A stretch of 64,000 nt of DNA from Frigoriflavimonas asaccharolytica. GTDB taxonomy: Bacteria; Bacteroidota; Bacteroidia; Flavobacteriales; Weeksellaceae. A program made the position numbers and the translations under genes. The stretch covers positions 124,001-188,000 of the forward strand of contig NZ_JABSNO010000002.1 in NCBI RefSeq assembly GCF_013294015.1, written 5' to 3'. A model generated the notes under the pieces. It had not been told where the DNA came from. It saw only the letters and a program-made list of their open reading frames with translations, and did no database searches. Of this stretch, positions 15,502 to 24,665 are shown piece after piece (position 1 is the stretch's first letter; every line of letters starts with the position of its first letter).

Positions 15502-16587
15502 TTAAAGTTTTAAAGGGATTAAAACATCGTTCTTTGTAATTCCACTCAAAACTTCTACATATTCTGTGGAAATAATTCCGGGTTTTATAATCACGTATTC
15601 ATCTTTGCCTTTCACATTTACTTTATTTCCGAAACCTACATAATTCCGTGGAATTAACAGTGCATTTTTCTTTTGCCCAACCAAAATATTGGCTTCCAAT
15701 TGAGTACCGAAAAGTGAATTATTGATGGTTTTATCAAACGTAATTTTACAATTAAAAGACTGCGTTTTTTCATCAAAAGCCGAGAGAATTTCTGATATTT
15801 TTGCATTGTAAACGGTGTTTTTATCGGTGTTGAGTTGCACAAAAACCTGTTGTCCCAATTTCACTTTTCCGATGCTATTTTCATCAATATTTAAAATTCC
15901 TTCTACATTATTGGCGTTCGCAACAGTGGCAATTATTTCGCCTTTTCGAATGTAATCACCTGTTGTTTTTAGTTTTTTTATTACCGTTCCAGTTTCTGTG
16001 ATGATGATGGAATTGTAATCTTGCATCACTTTATTATTGCTCAATTGTCCTTTTGCTGAAATTTGTTGCTGTTTTGCAGATTGTAAAATTTGCGCGGATT
16101 GCTTTTTTAATGAATTCAAATTAGCTAATGAATTTTTGCTGCTCAATTGCATATTTTCATATTCTACTTTCGCAACACTTTGGCTTTCGTACAAGCGTTT
16201 GTAGCGAGCTTCTTGCACTTTATCTTGTTGGTATTTGCTTTCTGCAAAAGAAATATTTTGTTGTAATTGTTGCAATGCTGGGGAATTTTTACTTAAATTT
16301 TCGTTGGTAATTTGCAACTGTTCTTCTGCTGTTTTTGTGTTTATGCCGCTACTTTGATTGTTGATGTTCGCAATGCTATTTCCCTTTAAAACAACATCGC
16401 CCACTTCAAAATCTGCATTTTGCAAAACGCCATCCGTTTGCGCGGTTAGGTTGTAAGAATCATCCCATTCCAATTGTCCAGACGCAAAAACCAACTCCTG
16501 AATATCTTGAGTAATTGGTGTAATTTCTTTCTCTTTATTGCAAGAAAAAACAGCTGAAAATGCTAATAAATAGATGAGTTTTTTCAT
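15502..16587 (-). CDS. HlyD/MacA-like periplasmic adaptor lipoprotein
   Basis: This 361-residue protein has a lipoprotein signal with cysteine at residue 16. It contains a biotinyl-lipoyl-like half (GVLQNADFEVGDVVLKGNSI), a long coiled-coil hairpin rich in Gln, Asn and Lys (about 75-190), the second lipoyl half (VIKKLKTTGDYIRKGEIIA) and a beta-barrel region. It bridges the inner-membrane permease and TolC. It is tightly packed between tolC (2 bp) and the permease gene (3 bp). Confidence 0.9.
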   Translation of the reverse strand: MKKLIYLLAFSAVFSCNKEKEITPITQDIQELVFASGQLEWDDSYNLTAQTDGVLQNADFEVGDVVLKGNSIANINNQSSGINTKTAEEQLQITNENLSKNSPALQQLQQNISFAESKYQQDKVQEARYKRLYESQSVAKVEYENMQLSSKNSLANLNSLKKQSAQILQSAKQQQISAKGQLSNNKVMQDYNSIIITETGTVIKKLKTTGDYIRKGEIIATVANANNVEGILNIDENSIGKVKLGQQVFVQLNTDKNTVYNAKISEILSAFDEKTQSFNCKITFDKTINNSLFGTQLEANILVGQKKNALLIPRNYVGFGNKVNVKGKDEYVIIKPGIISTEYVEVLSGITKNDVLIPLKL

Positions 16588-16589
16588 TT

Positions 16590-17915
16590 TTAAAATTTAT
16601 TATTAATGATGATTTTGTAAGTATTAAAACCAATATTGGCGTAGGAAGAAAGTAAGTTTAATTTACTGATGAGCATTTCATTTTGAGAAATCAACAATTT
16701 GTCTAATGGTAAAATTCCTTCTTTATATTGATTGAAGTTTTTATCGTATGTGTCTTGTTTCAAGTTGAATATGGTTTCAAAATTATCTTTTTGCTTTACA
16801 GATTTTTCTAAATCTAAAGACAATTGTTTGGTTGTAGTTAGTTGCGCAACTTGTAAATGTTCCTTATTATTTTCTAAAATAGTTAACTGTAATTTCTTAT
16901 TTTTCAAAGAGGAAAGTCTTTGCACGACAGGCAAATCCCAAGCTAATTTCAAACCCACAAAATTGAAATTTTGAGAAATTGAATTATTATCGAAAAAACC
17001 TTCATTGCTTAAATTTTGCCAGTTGAATGAAGAAATAAAAGACAAAACCGGCAGATTTTGATATTGTAGAGATTTGTAGTCTTGCTTTGCCAAATCGGTC
17101 TGGAAATTTATTTTTTCCGTTTGCAGATTATTTTCTGCAGCCGTAATTTCTGTTGCGTTTTTGTAGTCCCAAATATTTTCTGTGAGTTCCGAGTTGGCGG
17201 TATTTTCAAAGTAAGAATTGAAAATTTGGTATTGAATTTTAGTATTAAATTCTACTTGTTCAATTTTATCCTGAATGGCAATTAGATTCACTTCCGCTTC
17301 ATTTACCTCTTGTTTGCGGGCAATTCCTTCTTTAAATTTATTGGTGGTAATTCTTAAAAGTTCTTCTGCAATTACCTTATTTTCTTGCAAAACTTTTTTT
17401 TGTCCGTTGAAGGATAAAATATTAAAATAAACTGCATTGATTTGTTCATATATACTTTGCTCTTCTATTTTATTCTGAATTTCCGTTAGTTCCGCATTTA
17501 TTTTCGAGGATTTAATTAATGCGATATTGGATAAATTTAAAATATCAAATTGCGGTTGCACAGAAAAAGTGGAAACATATTGCAAACCCATAAAAACTTC
17601 TTTAAACTCACCCGGATTTCCGCCAAAAACTTGCGCAGGTAAATAACTGGTTTGCAGATTGAGATTATTTATCGATTGCGCATTAACATTTATTCTGGGT
17701 GAAAAGACGTTTCCAAAAGCCGTTTTCTTTGCTAAACTTGCAATTTCCGATTGGTAATTGGCGTTTTTGAATTGATAATTCTTCTCTTTTGCGAAATTTA
17801 AAACTTCATCCAGATTAGAAAAAGATTTAGATTCTTGCGCAAAAATTGATATACTGCTAAAAATTAAAAGCAATAAAACCAATTTTAATGAGTGAACGTT
17901 TACTAACTTTTGCAT
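16590..17915 (-). CDS. TolC family outer-membrane efflux protein
   Basis: This 441-residue protein has a cleavable signal peptide ending near SIFAQ and two repeats of long helices typical of TolC-like channel proteins (OEP family). It provides the outer-membrane duct of the pump. The ATG at 17915 is used; an in-frame TTG three bases upstream is also possible. A sequence similar to the TetR operator lies within codons 4-9 (17891-17904). Confidence 0.9.
   Translation of the reverse strand: MQKLVNVHSLKLVLLLLIFSSISIFAQESKSFSNLDEVLNFAKEKNYQFKNANYQSEIASLAKKTAFGNVFSPRINVNAQSINNLNLQTSYLPAQVFGGNPGEFKEVFMGLQYVSTFSVQPQFDILNLSNIALIKSSKINAELTEIQNKIEEQSIYEQINAVYFNILSFNGQKKVLQENKVIAEELLRITTNKFKEGIARKQEVNEAEVNLIAIQDKIEQVEFNTKIQYQIFNSYFENTANSELTENIWDYKNATEITAAENNLQTEKINFQTDLAKQDYKSLQYQNLPVLSFISSFNWQNLSNEGFFDNNSISQNFNFVGLKLAWDLPVVQRLSSLKNKKLQLTILENNKEHLQVAQLTTTKQLSLDLEKSVKQKDNFETIFNLKQDTYDKNFNQYKEGILPLDKLLISQNEMLISKLNLLSSYANIGFNTYKIIINNKF
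17891..17904. promoter_or_regulatory. Possible second TetR operator inside tolC
   Basis: AGTGAACGTTTACT matches the palindrome at 18891-18904 (AGTGAATGTTCACT) at 12 of 14 positions, but lies in the first codons of tolC. It may be an internal operator or a chance match. Confidence 0.3.
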
Positions 17916-17924
17916 CAAAAAAAA

Positions 17925-18290
17925 TTATTTAATTAATAGAAAATTAGAATTTTTAAAAGCACTAACCCAATGTTTTACGTTGGCTTCAATTTTCACAAAA
18001 TCACCAGATTTCATTAGGATTTTTCTTCCTTTTTCATCTTCATAATTTCCCTTTCCCGAAACGCAAACTAAAAGCGCAGGAACTGTTGTTACATGTTCCT
18101 TTAATTGCTCATTTTTAGATATTTGCAAAGAAATCACTTTGCCTTCTTCTGCTTTAAACATCATGTTTGTTTGTACGCCAATTTCGGTTTTGTGCAGATT
18201 CTTTAAATTGCCTTCTGTAAGATTTTTTGTTTGCGAGAATGTTATTTGAGAAGCGAGCATCAAGGCAAAAGTTGCTATTATTTTAACCAT
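17925..18290 (-). CDS. Periplasmic cupin-like protein
   Basis: This 121-residue protein has a signal peptide of about 19 residues (ending TFSQ) and one small beta-barrel resembling a cupin: VPALLVCVSGKGNYEDEKG and SGDFVKIEANVKHWV. The usual histidine cluster of metal cupins is thin, so a binding rather than catalytic role is likely. Its start overlaps the end of the TetR gene by 8 bp and tolC starts 9 bp later, so it belongs to the efflux operon. It might sense or bind the pump substrate, but that is inference. Confidence 0.72.
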   Translation of the reverse strand: MVKIIATFALMLASQITFSQTKNLTEGNLKNLHKTEIGVQTNMMFKAEEGKVISLQISKNEQLKEHVTTVPALLVCVSGKGNYEDEKGRKILMKSGDFVKIEANVKHWVSAFKNSNFLLIK

Positions 18291-18879
18291 TTTTATTTTT
18301 AATTAATGTTAATATATTTTTCATGGTTTTCATCCCTTCTATTTCAATATCAAAGCTAAAATTGGACAATTTCCATTTTAGCATTTGCAATCTGAAACTT
18401 CCGATAATCGCGTGAACTAAATCTGAAGCGCTTATTTCTGTTACAAAAATTCCTGTATTCTGACCATTTTCAACAACCGTTTTATACACTTTAGAATTGG
18501 TTTGCATTAATTTCAAAACTTCTGATTTTATGTTTTCAGAATTATCTATCAATCCATCAGAAAGTACAATCACTATAAAATGCGGATTGGTTTTAAAGAA
18601 ATAAAATTGACTTTTAAATAATTCCAAAAGTGTTGCTTCTGCACTTAAATTTTTATTAACAATATTTTCAAATCTTTCGTTAATGTTTGAAGATAAATAT
18701 TTTATTAAATTAGAGATAATTGATTCTTTATCCTTAAAATGCCGATATAAAGCACTTTCCGAGAATTTCATTTCGAGAGCAAGGTTTTTTGTAGTCAGTC
18801 CTAAAATCCCTCTTTCCATCAAAATTTTCCCAGAAGCTTGTAATATTTCTAATTGTCTATCAGATAAATCTAAATTCAT
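18283..18879 (-). CDS. TetR/AcrR family transcriptional regulator
   Basis: This 198-residue regulator has an N-terminal helix-turn-helix (about residues 25-55: GLTTKNLALEMKFSESALYRHF) and a helical ligand domain. It is the first gene of the efflux operon and probably represses its own promoter, because a perfect AGTGAA-TG-TTCACT palindrome lies 11 bp upstream of its start, next to the -7 element. Ligand unknown; release by a toxic compound that the pump exports is the usual logic. Confidence 0.9.
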   Translation of the reverse strand: MNLDLSDRQLEILQASGKILMERGILGLTTKNLALEMKFSESALYRHFKDKESIISNLIKYLSSNINERFENIVNKNLSAEATLLELFKSQFYFFKTNPHFIVIVLSDGLIDNSENIKSEVLKLMQTNSKVYKTVVENGQNTGIFVTEISASDLVHAIIGSFRLQMLKWKLSNFSFDIEIEGMKTMKNILTLIKNKNG

Positions 18880-18890
18880 ATTCTTTTGTT

Positions 18891-18915
18891 AGTGAATGTT
18901 CACTCTGCAAATATA
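18891..18915 (-). promoter_or_regulatory. TetR operator and -7 element of the efflux operon
   Basis: The palindrome AGTGAATGTTCACT (18891-18904) lies just downstream of the minus-strand -7 element TATATTTG (18915-18908), where a bound repressor would cover the start of transcription. It is the only promoter-like sequence before the six-gene run. Confidence 0.7.
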
Positions 18916-18926
18916 TAATTTTTTTT

Positions 18927-19790
18927 TTAATCTATCGTCATTTGTTTTAAACTCCAAAGATTTCCGTTGTAGATATCCACATCTACTTTTGTATTGATGC
19001 CGTATACAATTCCATTTTCTGTGAATTGCCAAAAATCCCAATCGTCTGTTGGTGCAGGTGTGGGAACATCATTATAGTTTGCAAGCCAAAGAGGGTAATC
19101 ATCAAACTCACCTTTGATATAATCTTTATAATAATAGTAATAAGTGTATATTATCGGCTTTTTTCCATACGCTTCTTCTACAATTTTGCACCAAATTTTG
19201 AGATCTGCTATCAAAGCTTCTTTAGATTTTCTTTTCGGAATTTTTTCTATATCCAAAATTGGTGGCAAATCTCCACTTTCTAATTTTACTTGTGCAAGAA
19301 AATTATTTGCTTGAAAAACAGGGTCTTCATCTGCTCTATAAAAATGATATGCACCACGAATTAAATTATTTTCCTTCGCTTTTATCCAAAATTTTTGAAA
19401 ATTTTTATCTTTAGTTCGGTTTCCCATTGTAGATCGCATAACGATAAATTCTATCGGTAGGATGCGATTTCCGATAGAAAGACTGTCCCATTTGATATCC
19501 TTCTCGCGTTGATAATGGGATATATCTATTCCAAAAGTTTTGTTGGTATTATCACTTAAAATTCTATTAATCCTTGCAGTTTCAGTTTCGCTGTTTTTTA
19601 GTTTTTTGTGTTCAAATTTTTGGAAATACATGGCGTAATAGAAAGCCACTTTGTTTTTTAGGTAAAAACCTGTAGAGAAAAGTGCAATTGCTAAAATTGC
19701 CAATACGATATATCTACGCAAAAGGAAATTTTTTCCGCGTTTTTTGTGAATGTTTCGTTTCGTTTTTTTTGGAATCTTTCTTTTTGCCAT
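18927..19790 (-). CDS. Glycoside hydrolase family 25 lysozyme, membrane-anchored
   Basis: This 287-residue protein has a very basic N-terminus (Lys/Arg-rich to residue 26), one membrane helix (about 27-45) and a GH25 domain from about residue 85. The domain shows GIDISHYQ, ILDIEKIP with the paired Asp/Glu, and a YTYYYYY strand before the final DVDIYNG. It cleaves N-acetylmuramyl bonds in peptidoglycan. The uncleaved helix suggests it is tethered in the inner membrane with the enzyme in the periplasm. Cell-wall turnover is the likely role rather than phage lysis, because no phage genes are near. Confidence 0.9.
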   Translation of the reverse strand: MAKRKIPKKTKRNIHKKRGKNFLLRRYIVLAILAIALFSTGFYLKNKVAFYYAMYFQKFEHKKLKNSETETARINRILSDNTNKTFGIDISHYQREKDIKWDSLSIGNRILPIEFIVMRSTMGNRTKDKNFQKFWIKAKENNLIRGAYHFYRADEDPVFQANNFLAQVKLESGDLPPILDIEKIPKRKSKEALIADLKIWCKIVEEAYGKKPIIYTYYYYYKDYIKGEFDDYPLWLANYNDVPTPAPTDDWDFWQFTENGIVYGINTKVDVDIYNGNLWSLKQMTID

Positions 19791-19820
19791 GAAGATTGCA
19801 AAAGTAAGATTTTAAAAAGA

Positions 19821-19858
19821 AAATTTCACCATGCTATTTTTAAAGTATGGTGAAATTT
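19821..19858 (-). terminator. Terminator of the DUF1800/DUF1501 operon
   Basis: AAATTTCACCAT (19821-19832) and ATGGTGAAATTT (19847-19858) form a perfect 12-bp stem with a 14-nt loop, followed on the minus strand by a T-rich stretch. It lies about 100 bp past the DUF1501 stop codon and just upstream of the lysozyme gene. Confidence 0.75.
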
Positions 19859-19961
19859 ATATTTTATTTTTGAATTTTTTACCAAAAAAATTGAATCGTT
19901 TTTTACAGCTTCAGATTTTTTAATTAAATATCCCGCAGATAAATTTATTTATTAAATCTCA

Positions 19962-21581
19962 TCAATGTGCGACAATTACTCTCTTCGAATATGTTTTATG
20001 ATCTGTTACTATATTCAGGATATAATTTCCAGTTGGATATTCGCTCATATTTAACTCATATTTTGGTTGGTACAAATTTTCTTGTCGACTCAATATTAAT
20101 TTCCCAGATAAATCAAATAGCATAAATTTGACTGTAGAAAATTTGATGCTAGAAACATCAATATTTAAAATATTCTTCACAGGATTTGGATGAATATTTA
20201 TTTCTGTTGTATTTTTCACCTCGCTGCTACCCAATGTTGTGCATACTACATCTGCTTTTTTACTTCCAGATACCAAATCAACTTTCGTTCCTGCTGTTAC
20301 AAAATCTTGAAGTTCTGTATTAGCAATTATTCCTGATTCTGCACCCAACCAATCTTGTAATAACGAGGCAAAAATCTGCCGGTAATCATATTTTCTTTGG
20401 TTTTGATTGTAGTAATAACTTGTGGTATTCGTGAATACAGGATGATTTCCTAAAATTCCACCAGAAATACTATTTCCAATCACAAAAAATGGTGCTAAAT
20501 CTCCGTGGTCTGTTCCTAAGCTTCCATTTTCTCGCACTTGTCTTCCAAATTCACTAAAAGAAACCGTTAAAATTTTATTTTCAATGCCTAAAATTTGTAT
20601 ATCTGCCTGAAATGCGGCAATAGAATTGGAGATATCTGCCAAAAGATTGGCATGCGTTCCAAGATTATTGCTACCACTTTGAATTTGATTGACGTGGGTA
20701 TCAAAGCTTCCAACATTTACCTGAAAAATTTTGGTTCTACTGCCACCTTTTATCATTCTTGCAACTGTTTTCAGTTGTTTTCCTAATGTTGTATTTGGAT
20801 ACGTAGTTGTAGAATTGTTTCCTGCATTAAAAACAGAAAGTACCCGATTGTAATAAGTATCCATGCTTATTTCTACATTCTTTATATAATTCAGCAAATC
20901 ATTATATTCTGAAGGTACAATCACATTTTGAAGAGAATTAAATAAAGTAGTTTGAAAGCCTGTTAAATTATATTCTATATTTCTTTCTATCGCATGTTCA
21001 TAAAAGAGGGAAGGGTTTAAATTTCCAAGTTGAATTGCCAATGGATCTGGACTTTGTACGGTTGGATTTCCTGCCAATCCTGGAAATAAGGAAGACAAAT
21101 ATCTACCAAAAATTCCATCTGTAAGGTCTGTATTATTAGTCCCATCTTTTCCTCCAAACATTAAGTTTTCTGAGCGGAAATGAGAATAATTTGGGTTTGG
21201 ATATCCTACACCGTTTAGTAATGTTAATTTTCCAGCATCGTAAAGTGATTTAAAACCCGTCATAGATGGATGTAAACCCACCAATTTTTCTGAAGAAACA
21301 GTAGTATCCAAAGGAATATATGCTCCAGCTCCAGAGTTTGCAATTTTTATATTTGGTCGAAGATTGGCATAATTGTCATATTGGCTGATAGGAATTACCG
21401 TGTTCAAACCATCATTTGCACCTGCTAGTCGCAAAATTACCATTGCTCTATCGTTTACTTCTGAGCAATTGGCTTGCACATCCATAAAATTATTCATAAA
21501 TCTTGAAGGCATACCATTTAAAACAAATGGAGCTCCGACACCAGCTAGTGATGCTTTTTTTAAAAATTCTTTTCTATCCAT
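19962..21581 (-). CDS. DUF1501 protein with T9SS C-terminal sorting domain
   Basis: This 539-residue protein starts MDRKEFLKKASLAG, resembling a Tat-like leader with only one arginine, and has a DUF1501 (sulfatase-like fold) body with HSHFRSENLMFGG-type sequence, SEFGRQVRENGS and GTDHGD. The last 80 residues form a T9SS type A sorting domain (IHPNPVKNILNID ... YPTGNYILNIV). It is therefore exported and passed through the type IX system to the cell surface. It starts 3 bp after the DUF1800 gene and the two are almost always paired in Bacteroidota and Planctomycetes. The substrate is unknown. Confidence 0.88.
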   Translation of the reverse strand: MDRKEFLKKASLAGVGAPFVLNGMPSRFMNNFMDVQANCSEVNDRAMVILRLAGANDGLNTVIPISQYDNYANLRPNIKIANSGAGAYIPLDTTVSSEKLVGLHPSMTGFKSLYDAGKLTLLNGVGYPNPNYSHFRSENLMFGGKDGTNNTDLTDGIFGRYLSSLFPGLAGNPTVQSPDPLAIQLGNLNPSLFYEHAIERNIEYNLTGFQTTLFNSLQNVIVPSEYNDLLNYIKNVEISMDTYYNRVLSVFNAGNNSTTTYPNTTLGKQLKTVARMIKGGSRTKIFQVNVGSFDTHVNQIQSGSNNLGTHANLLADISNSIAAFQADIQILGIENKILTVSFSEFGRQVRENGSLGTDHGDLAPFFVIGNSISGGILGNHPVFTNTTSYYYNQNQRKYDYRQIFASLLQDWLGAESGIIANTELQDFVTAGTKVDLVSGSKKADVVCTTLGSSEVKNTTEINIHPNPVKNILNIDVSSIKFSTVKFMLFDLSGKLILSRQENLYQPKYELNMSEYPTGNYILNIVTDHKTYSKRVIVAH

Positions 21582-21584
21582 TAT

Positions 21585-23222
21585 TTAATAGGTTTGAAAT
21601 TCTGGTGATTTTATTAAGGCTTTTACCAATCTGTCTATAGCAATTTTTACACTTGTAGAATTATTTGTAGATAGGTAGGAATTCCAATCGTTTTGCCAAT
21701 TTGTAACAGACAAACCTCCTAAAAATATATCTTTAAAATAATCAAATCTTGTTGGATCTGGAACCTCTATGTGCAATAATGTGAAAAAATCTGTAACCAA
21801 TGTGACTGCAGATCCTGGATTGGAGAAGTAGCCACTTGATTTTACAAAAACTGGCGTATTCAATTTGTATAGAAAAGTATTGTAGGTGAAGCCCGAAATA
21901 AAAGCATCTATCGTATTCAAATATCTTATGCGCAGAGAAGCTGTAGTAATAAAATTTTTGTCGTACTCTGGACTGCTAGAATATCCTGCGTATCCATTTA
22001 CAGTTTGTGGCGTGAAAATTGGAAATCCGCAATTAAAAGAATTATTGTAGACTCTAGTTTTCATCAAACTATGTATGGCTGATACATTTGCTTCGTACAA
22101 AGGGATTTGCAGCTCTAATAAAGACATCATATGAAAATATAATTCCAATGGACTTCTTGCCAATGCACCAATTATTTGGTCGCCTGTTGTTGCATCTTCT
22201 TCATCGTAAAAATGTTTGCTGCTTAATAAAGCTGTAAGTGCGGGAAGAATATTGTAATTATTTGTTTTCAAAATCGTTGCAAGTGGCGTGATAATGTCTG
22301 ATTCTATCGCCGAAGTTATATTTCTACCCACAAAATATCTGTACATCCTTCTGCAATATGCTTTTGCAGTTTCATCTTTATTGAAAACCATCGTGATGAA
22401 GTTTTCCAATTCTGCTTGTATCGTTGCTTCTGTAGTACCAGGATTAATGCTTGCCCCACCAAAAGCACTACTGAAAGTTTTTACAGAGGTAGTATCGTGG
22501 TTTGTGATACTGATGATTCCTTTTGGCAAATTTGTGATAGGATCTACATTTTGCAATCTATTTGTTTTGTCTAATACTGCCGTGCTTGTGGTAAAACCTG
22601 TCAAAACTTTTGCAGCTTGTTGCACATCTAGTTCTGTATAATTGGTATAATCTCCTGTTGCAATTTGCGGTCCTTTCAAAATAGTGAATAATTCTAAAAA
22701 TTCTCTAGAATAATTTTGATTAGGACTTGTTTTTTTATTTTGATTATTATTCAAAAACACCAACATTCTTGGGTTTGTAGTGATGCGAATTGCCAAATCT
22801 TTCAAACTTTTGTTGGCATGAAATCTTAGTAATTCTTTATAATCAAAATTGCTATGAATAGAATAATCATCATCTGCTACAAACAACAAATGCAAAAATG
22901 ATGTTATTTTATATTGAGCAGATGGATCTTTATACGCTTGATACAAATACCAATGTTTATCAAATTCTTCAAAACTTTGCGTATTCAAAGTATCTGTAAT
23001 CGTTGGATTTGCAATGGTGGGAATGATCGTTTCACCATTTATATTCAGCGGAGCAGGTGGAATAGGACTAGCAAAAGTGAATAAAATATTTAATGCTTGC
23101 GCTGGAGTTTTGGTGGCAAAATCTAGTATTTTTGCTTTTGTTATATTGTAAGTCGTTCTACGAAGCAAATGATAAGCGTTATTGTATCCGAGGATATCTG
23201 CTTTCTGCGTTAAACTTGGCAT
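21585..23222 (-). CDS. DUF1800 domain-containing protein
   Basis: This 545-residue protein matches the DUF1800 family: LLRRTTYNIT near the start, a HWYLYQAYKDPS region, YSREFLELFTI, then DVQQAAKVLTGF and YCRRMYRYFVGRNIT. I see no clear signal peptide, although the family is generally secreted. It is the first gene of a two-gene unit with DUF1501. The pair is thought to act on extracellular material, but the chemistry is unknown. Confidence 0.88.
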   Translation of the reverse strand: MPSLTQKADILGYNNAYHLLRRTTYNITKAKILDFATKTPAQALNILFTFASPIPPAPLNINGETIIPTIANPTITDTLNTQSFEEFDKHWYLYQAYKDPSAQYKITSFLHLLFVADDDYSIHSNFDYKELLRFHANKSLKDLAIRITTNPRMLVFLNNNQNKKTSPNQNYSREFLELFTILKGPQIATGDYTNYTELDVQQAAKVLTGFTTSTAVLDKTNRLQNVDPITNLPKGIISITNHDTTSVKTFSSAFGGASINPGTTEATIQAELENFITMVFNKDETAKAYCRRMYRYFVGRNITSAIESDIITPLATILKTNNYNILPALTALLSSKHFYDEEDATTGDQIIGALARSPLELYFHMMSLLELQIPLYEANVSAIHSLMKTRVYNNSFNCGFPIFTPQTVNGYAGYSSSPEYDKNFITTASLRIRYLNTIDAFISGFTYNTFLYKLNTPVFVKSSGYFSNPGSAVTLVTDFFTLLHIEVPDPTRFDYFKDIFLGGLSVTNWQNDWNSYLSTNNSTSVKIAIDRLVKALIKSPEFQTY

Positions 23223-23381
23223 ATTATTTTATCTGTTAAAATTATTAACAAAATTAATTAATATATTAACACAAAATAAAAAAAATTAATTATTTATCAC
23301 TTGTTTTATAATTAATTGAATTCTATGGTTAAATTGTAATCAAATTAATTTTTTAATCAATTACAATCGCTAATATTTCCG

Positions 23382-23389
23382 TAAATTTG
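23382..23389 (+). promoter_or_regulatory. -7 promoter element for the NDH-2/trmD unit
   Basis: TAAATTTG matches TAnnTTTG and lies 16 bp before the ATG at 23406. A separate inverted pair, ATTGTAAT at 23333-23340 and ATTACAAT at 23360-23367, lies upstream but with a longer spacer than the dyads in the sulfur cluster. Confidence 0.5.
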
Positions 23390-23405
23390 AGCTTAATTAA
23401 AACAG

Positions 23406-24665
23406 ATGCGAGAAAAAATTATCGTTGTTGGAGGCGGTTTTGCTGGCTTACAATTTGCCCGCAAACTCAACGGAAAAATGGGGCACAAAGTGATGGTTAT
23501 AGACCAGGTAAATCACCACATGTTTCAGCCACTTTTCTATCAAGTAGCTTGTGGTAGGATAGAACCATCTAATATTTCTTTCCCCTTTCGCAAAATTTTT
23601 CAGCGTTCTAGAAATGTGCAGTACAGAATGACCGCGGTAAAAAAAGTTATACCCGAGGAAAATAAAATCATCTGTGAAGAGGGTGTTTTTAATTATGATA
23701 AACTCGTAATTGCGACTGGTTGTAAAACTAATTTCTTTGGAAATGATAAAATGGAACATCTGGCCTTTGGAATGAAAAACACGCAAGAAGCCATCTCAAT
23801 TAGAAATCATATTTTGCTCACTTTCGAGAAGTTAATTATCGAAAAAAATAGAAGTGATGATGGAAATTGGAATATCGTAATCGTAGGAAGCGGACCAACT
23901 GGTGTGGAATTGGCAGGTGCATTTTCTGAGATGAAAAAATATATCTTGCCAAGAGATTATCCACACATGAATTTTAATGAATTAAAAATAATTCTCGTAA
24001 GTTCTACAGAAAATCCCTTAGCAAATATGAGTGAAGAAGCTCAAACAAAATCCGAAGAATATTTGAAAGAATTGGGCGTAGATTTCTTGAGCGGAGAAAG
24101 AGTTACGGATTATGACGGAGATAAAGTTTTCCTGGCAAGCGGGAAAAATATAGCTTCAAATAATGTGATTTGGGCGGCTGGAGTTACAGGAAATGTTATT
24201 GATGGATTTACAGAAAATACTTTGCAAAGAGATCGATATAAAGTAGATCGTTACAACAAAATCATCGGGACAAAAAATATTTTCGCCATCGGAGATATTG
24301 CTTACATGGAAACGCCACTTTATCCAAAAGGACATCCGCAGGTAGCAAATGTGGCCATCAACCAGGGGAAAAATCTTGCAAAAAATTTCATGAAAAAAAT
24401 GAAAAAAGATTGGCAAGAATATGAATATAACGATCAAGGTTCTATGGCAACCATTGGTAAACACCGAGCTGTGGTAGATCTGCCAAGATTCAAATTTCAA
24501 GGCCTACTTGCTTGGTATTTTTGGATGTTTCTGCATTTAATGTTAATTTTATCTGTAAGAAACAAAATTGCCACATTTTTCAATTGGATGTGGAGCTACA
24601 TCAACAAAGATTCTTCCTTAAGACTTATTATTTTATCAAACAAAAAAAACCCTACTGAGCAATGA
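23406..24665 (+). CDS. ndh: Type II NADH:quinone oxidoreductase (NDH-2)
   Basis: This 419-residue FAD protein has two dinucleotide motifs, VVGGGFAGLQFA at residues 6-17 for FAD and IVGSGPTGVELAGAF near residue 160 for NADH. AIGDIAYM near residue 300 contacts the flavin. The last 60 residues hold a hydrophobic stretch (FLHLMLILSVRNK) for membrane association. It passes electrons from NADH to quinone without pumping protons and could feed the bd oxidase encoded earlier. Its TGA overlaps the trmD ATG (ATGA). Confidence 0.92.
   Translation: MREKIIVVGGGFAGLQFARKLNGKMGHKVMVIDQVNHHMFQPLFYQVACGRIEPSNISFPFRKIFQRSRNVQYRMTAVKKVIPEENKIICEEGVFNYDKLVIATGCKTNFFGNDKMEHLAFGMKNTQEAISIRNHILLTFEKLIIEKNRSDDGNWNIVIVGSGPTGVELAGAFSEMKKYILPRDYPHMNFNELKIILVSSTENPLANMSEEAQTKSEEYLKELGVDFLSGERVTDYDGDKVFLASGKNIASNNVIWAAGVTGNVIDGFTENTLQRDRYKVDRYNKIIGTKNIFAIGDIAYMETPLYPKGHPQVANVAINQGKNLAKNFMKKMKKDWQEYEYNDQGSMATIGKHRAVVDLPRFKFQGLLAWYFWMFLHLMLILSVRNKIATFFNWMWSYINKDSSLRLIILSNKKNPTEQ

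Noticed and set aside
23333-23367. Crp/Fnr-like site upstream of the NDH-2 gene
   Set aside because: ATTGTAAT and ATTACAAT are inverted but 19 bp apart and not at the shared distance from the -7 element.
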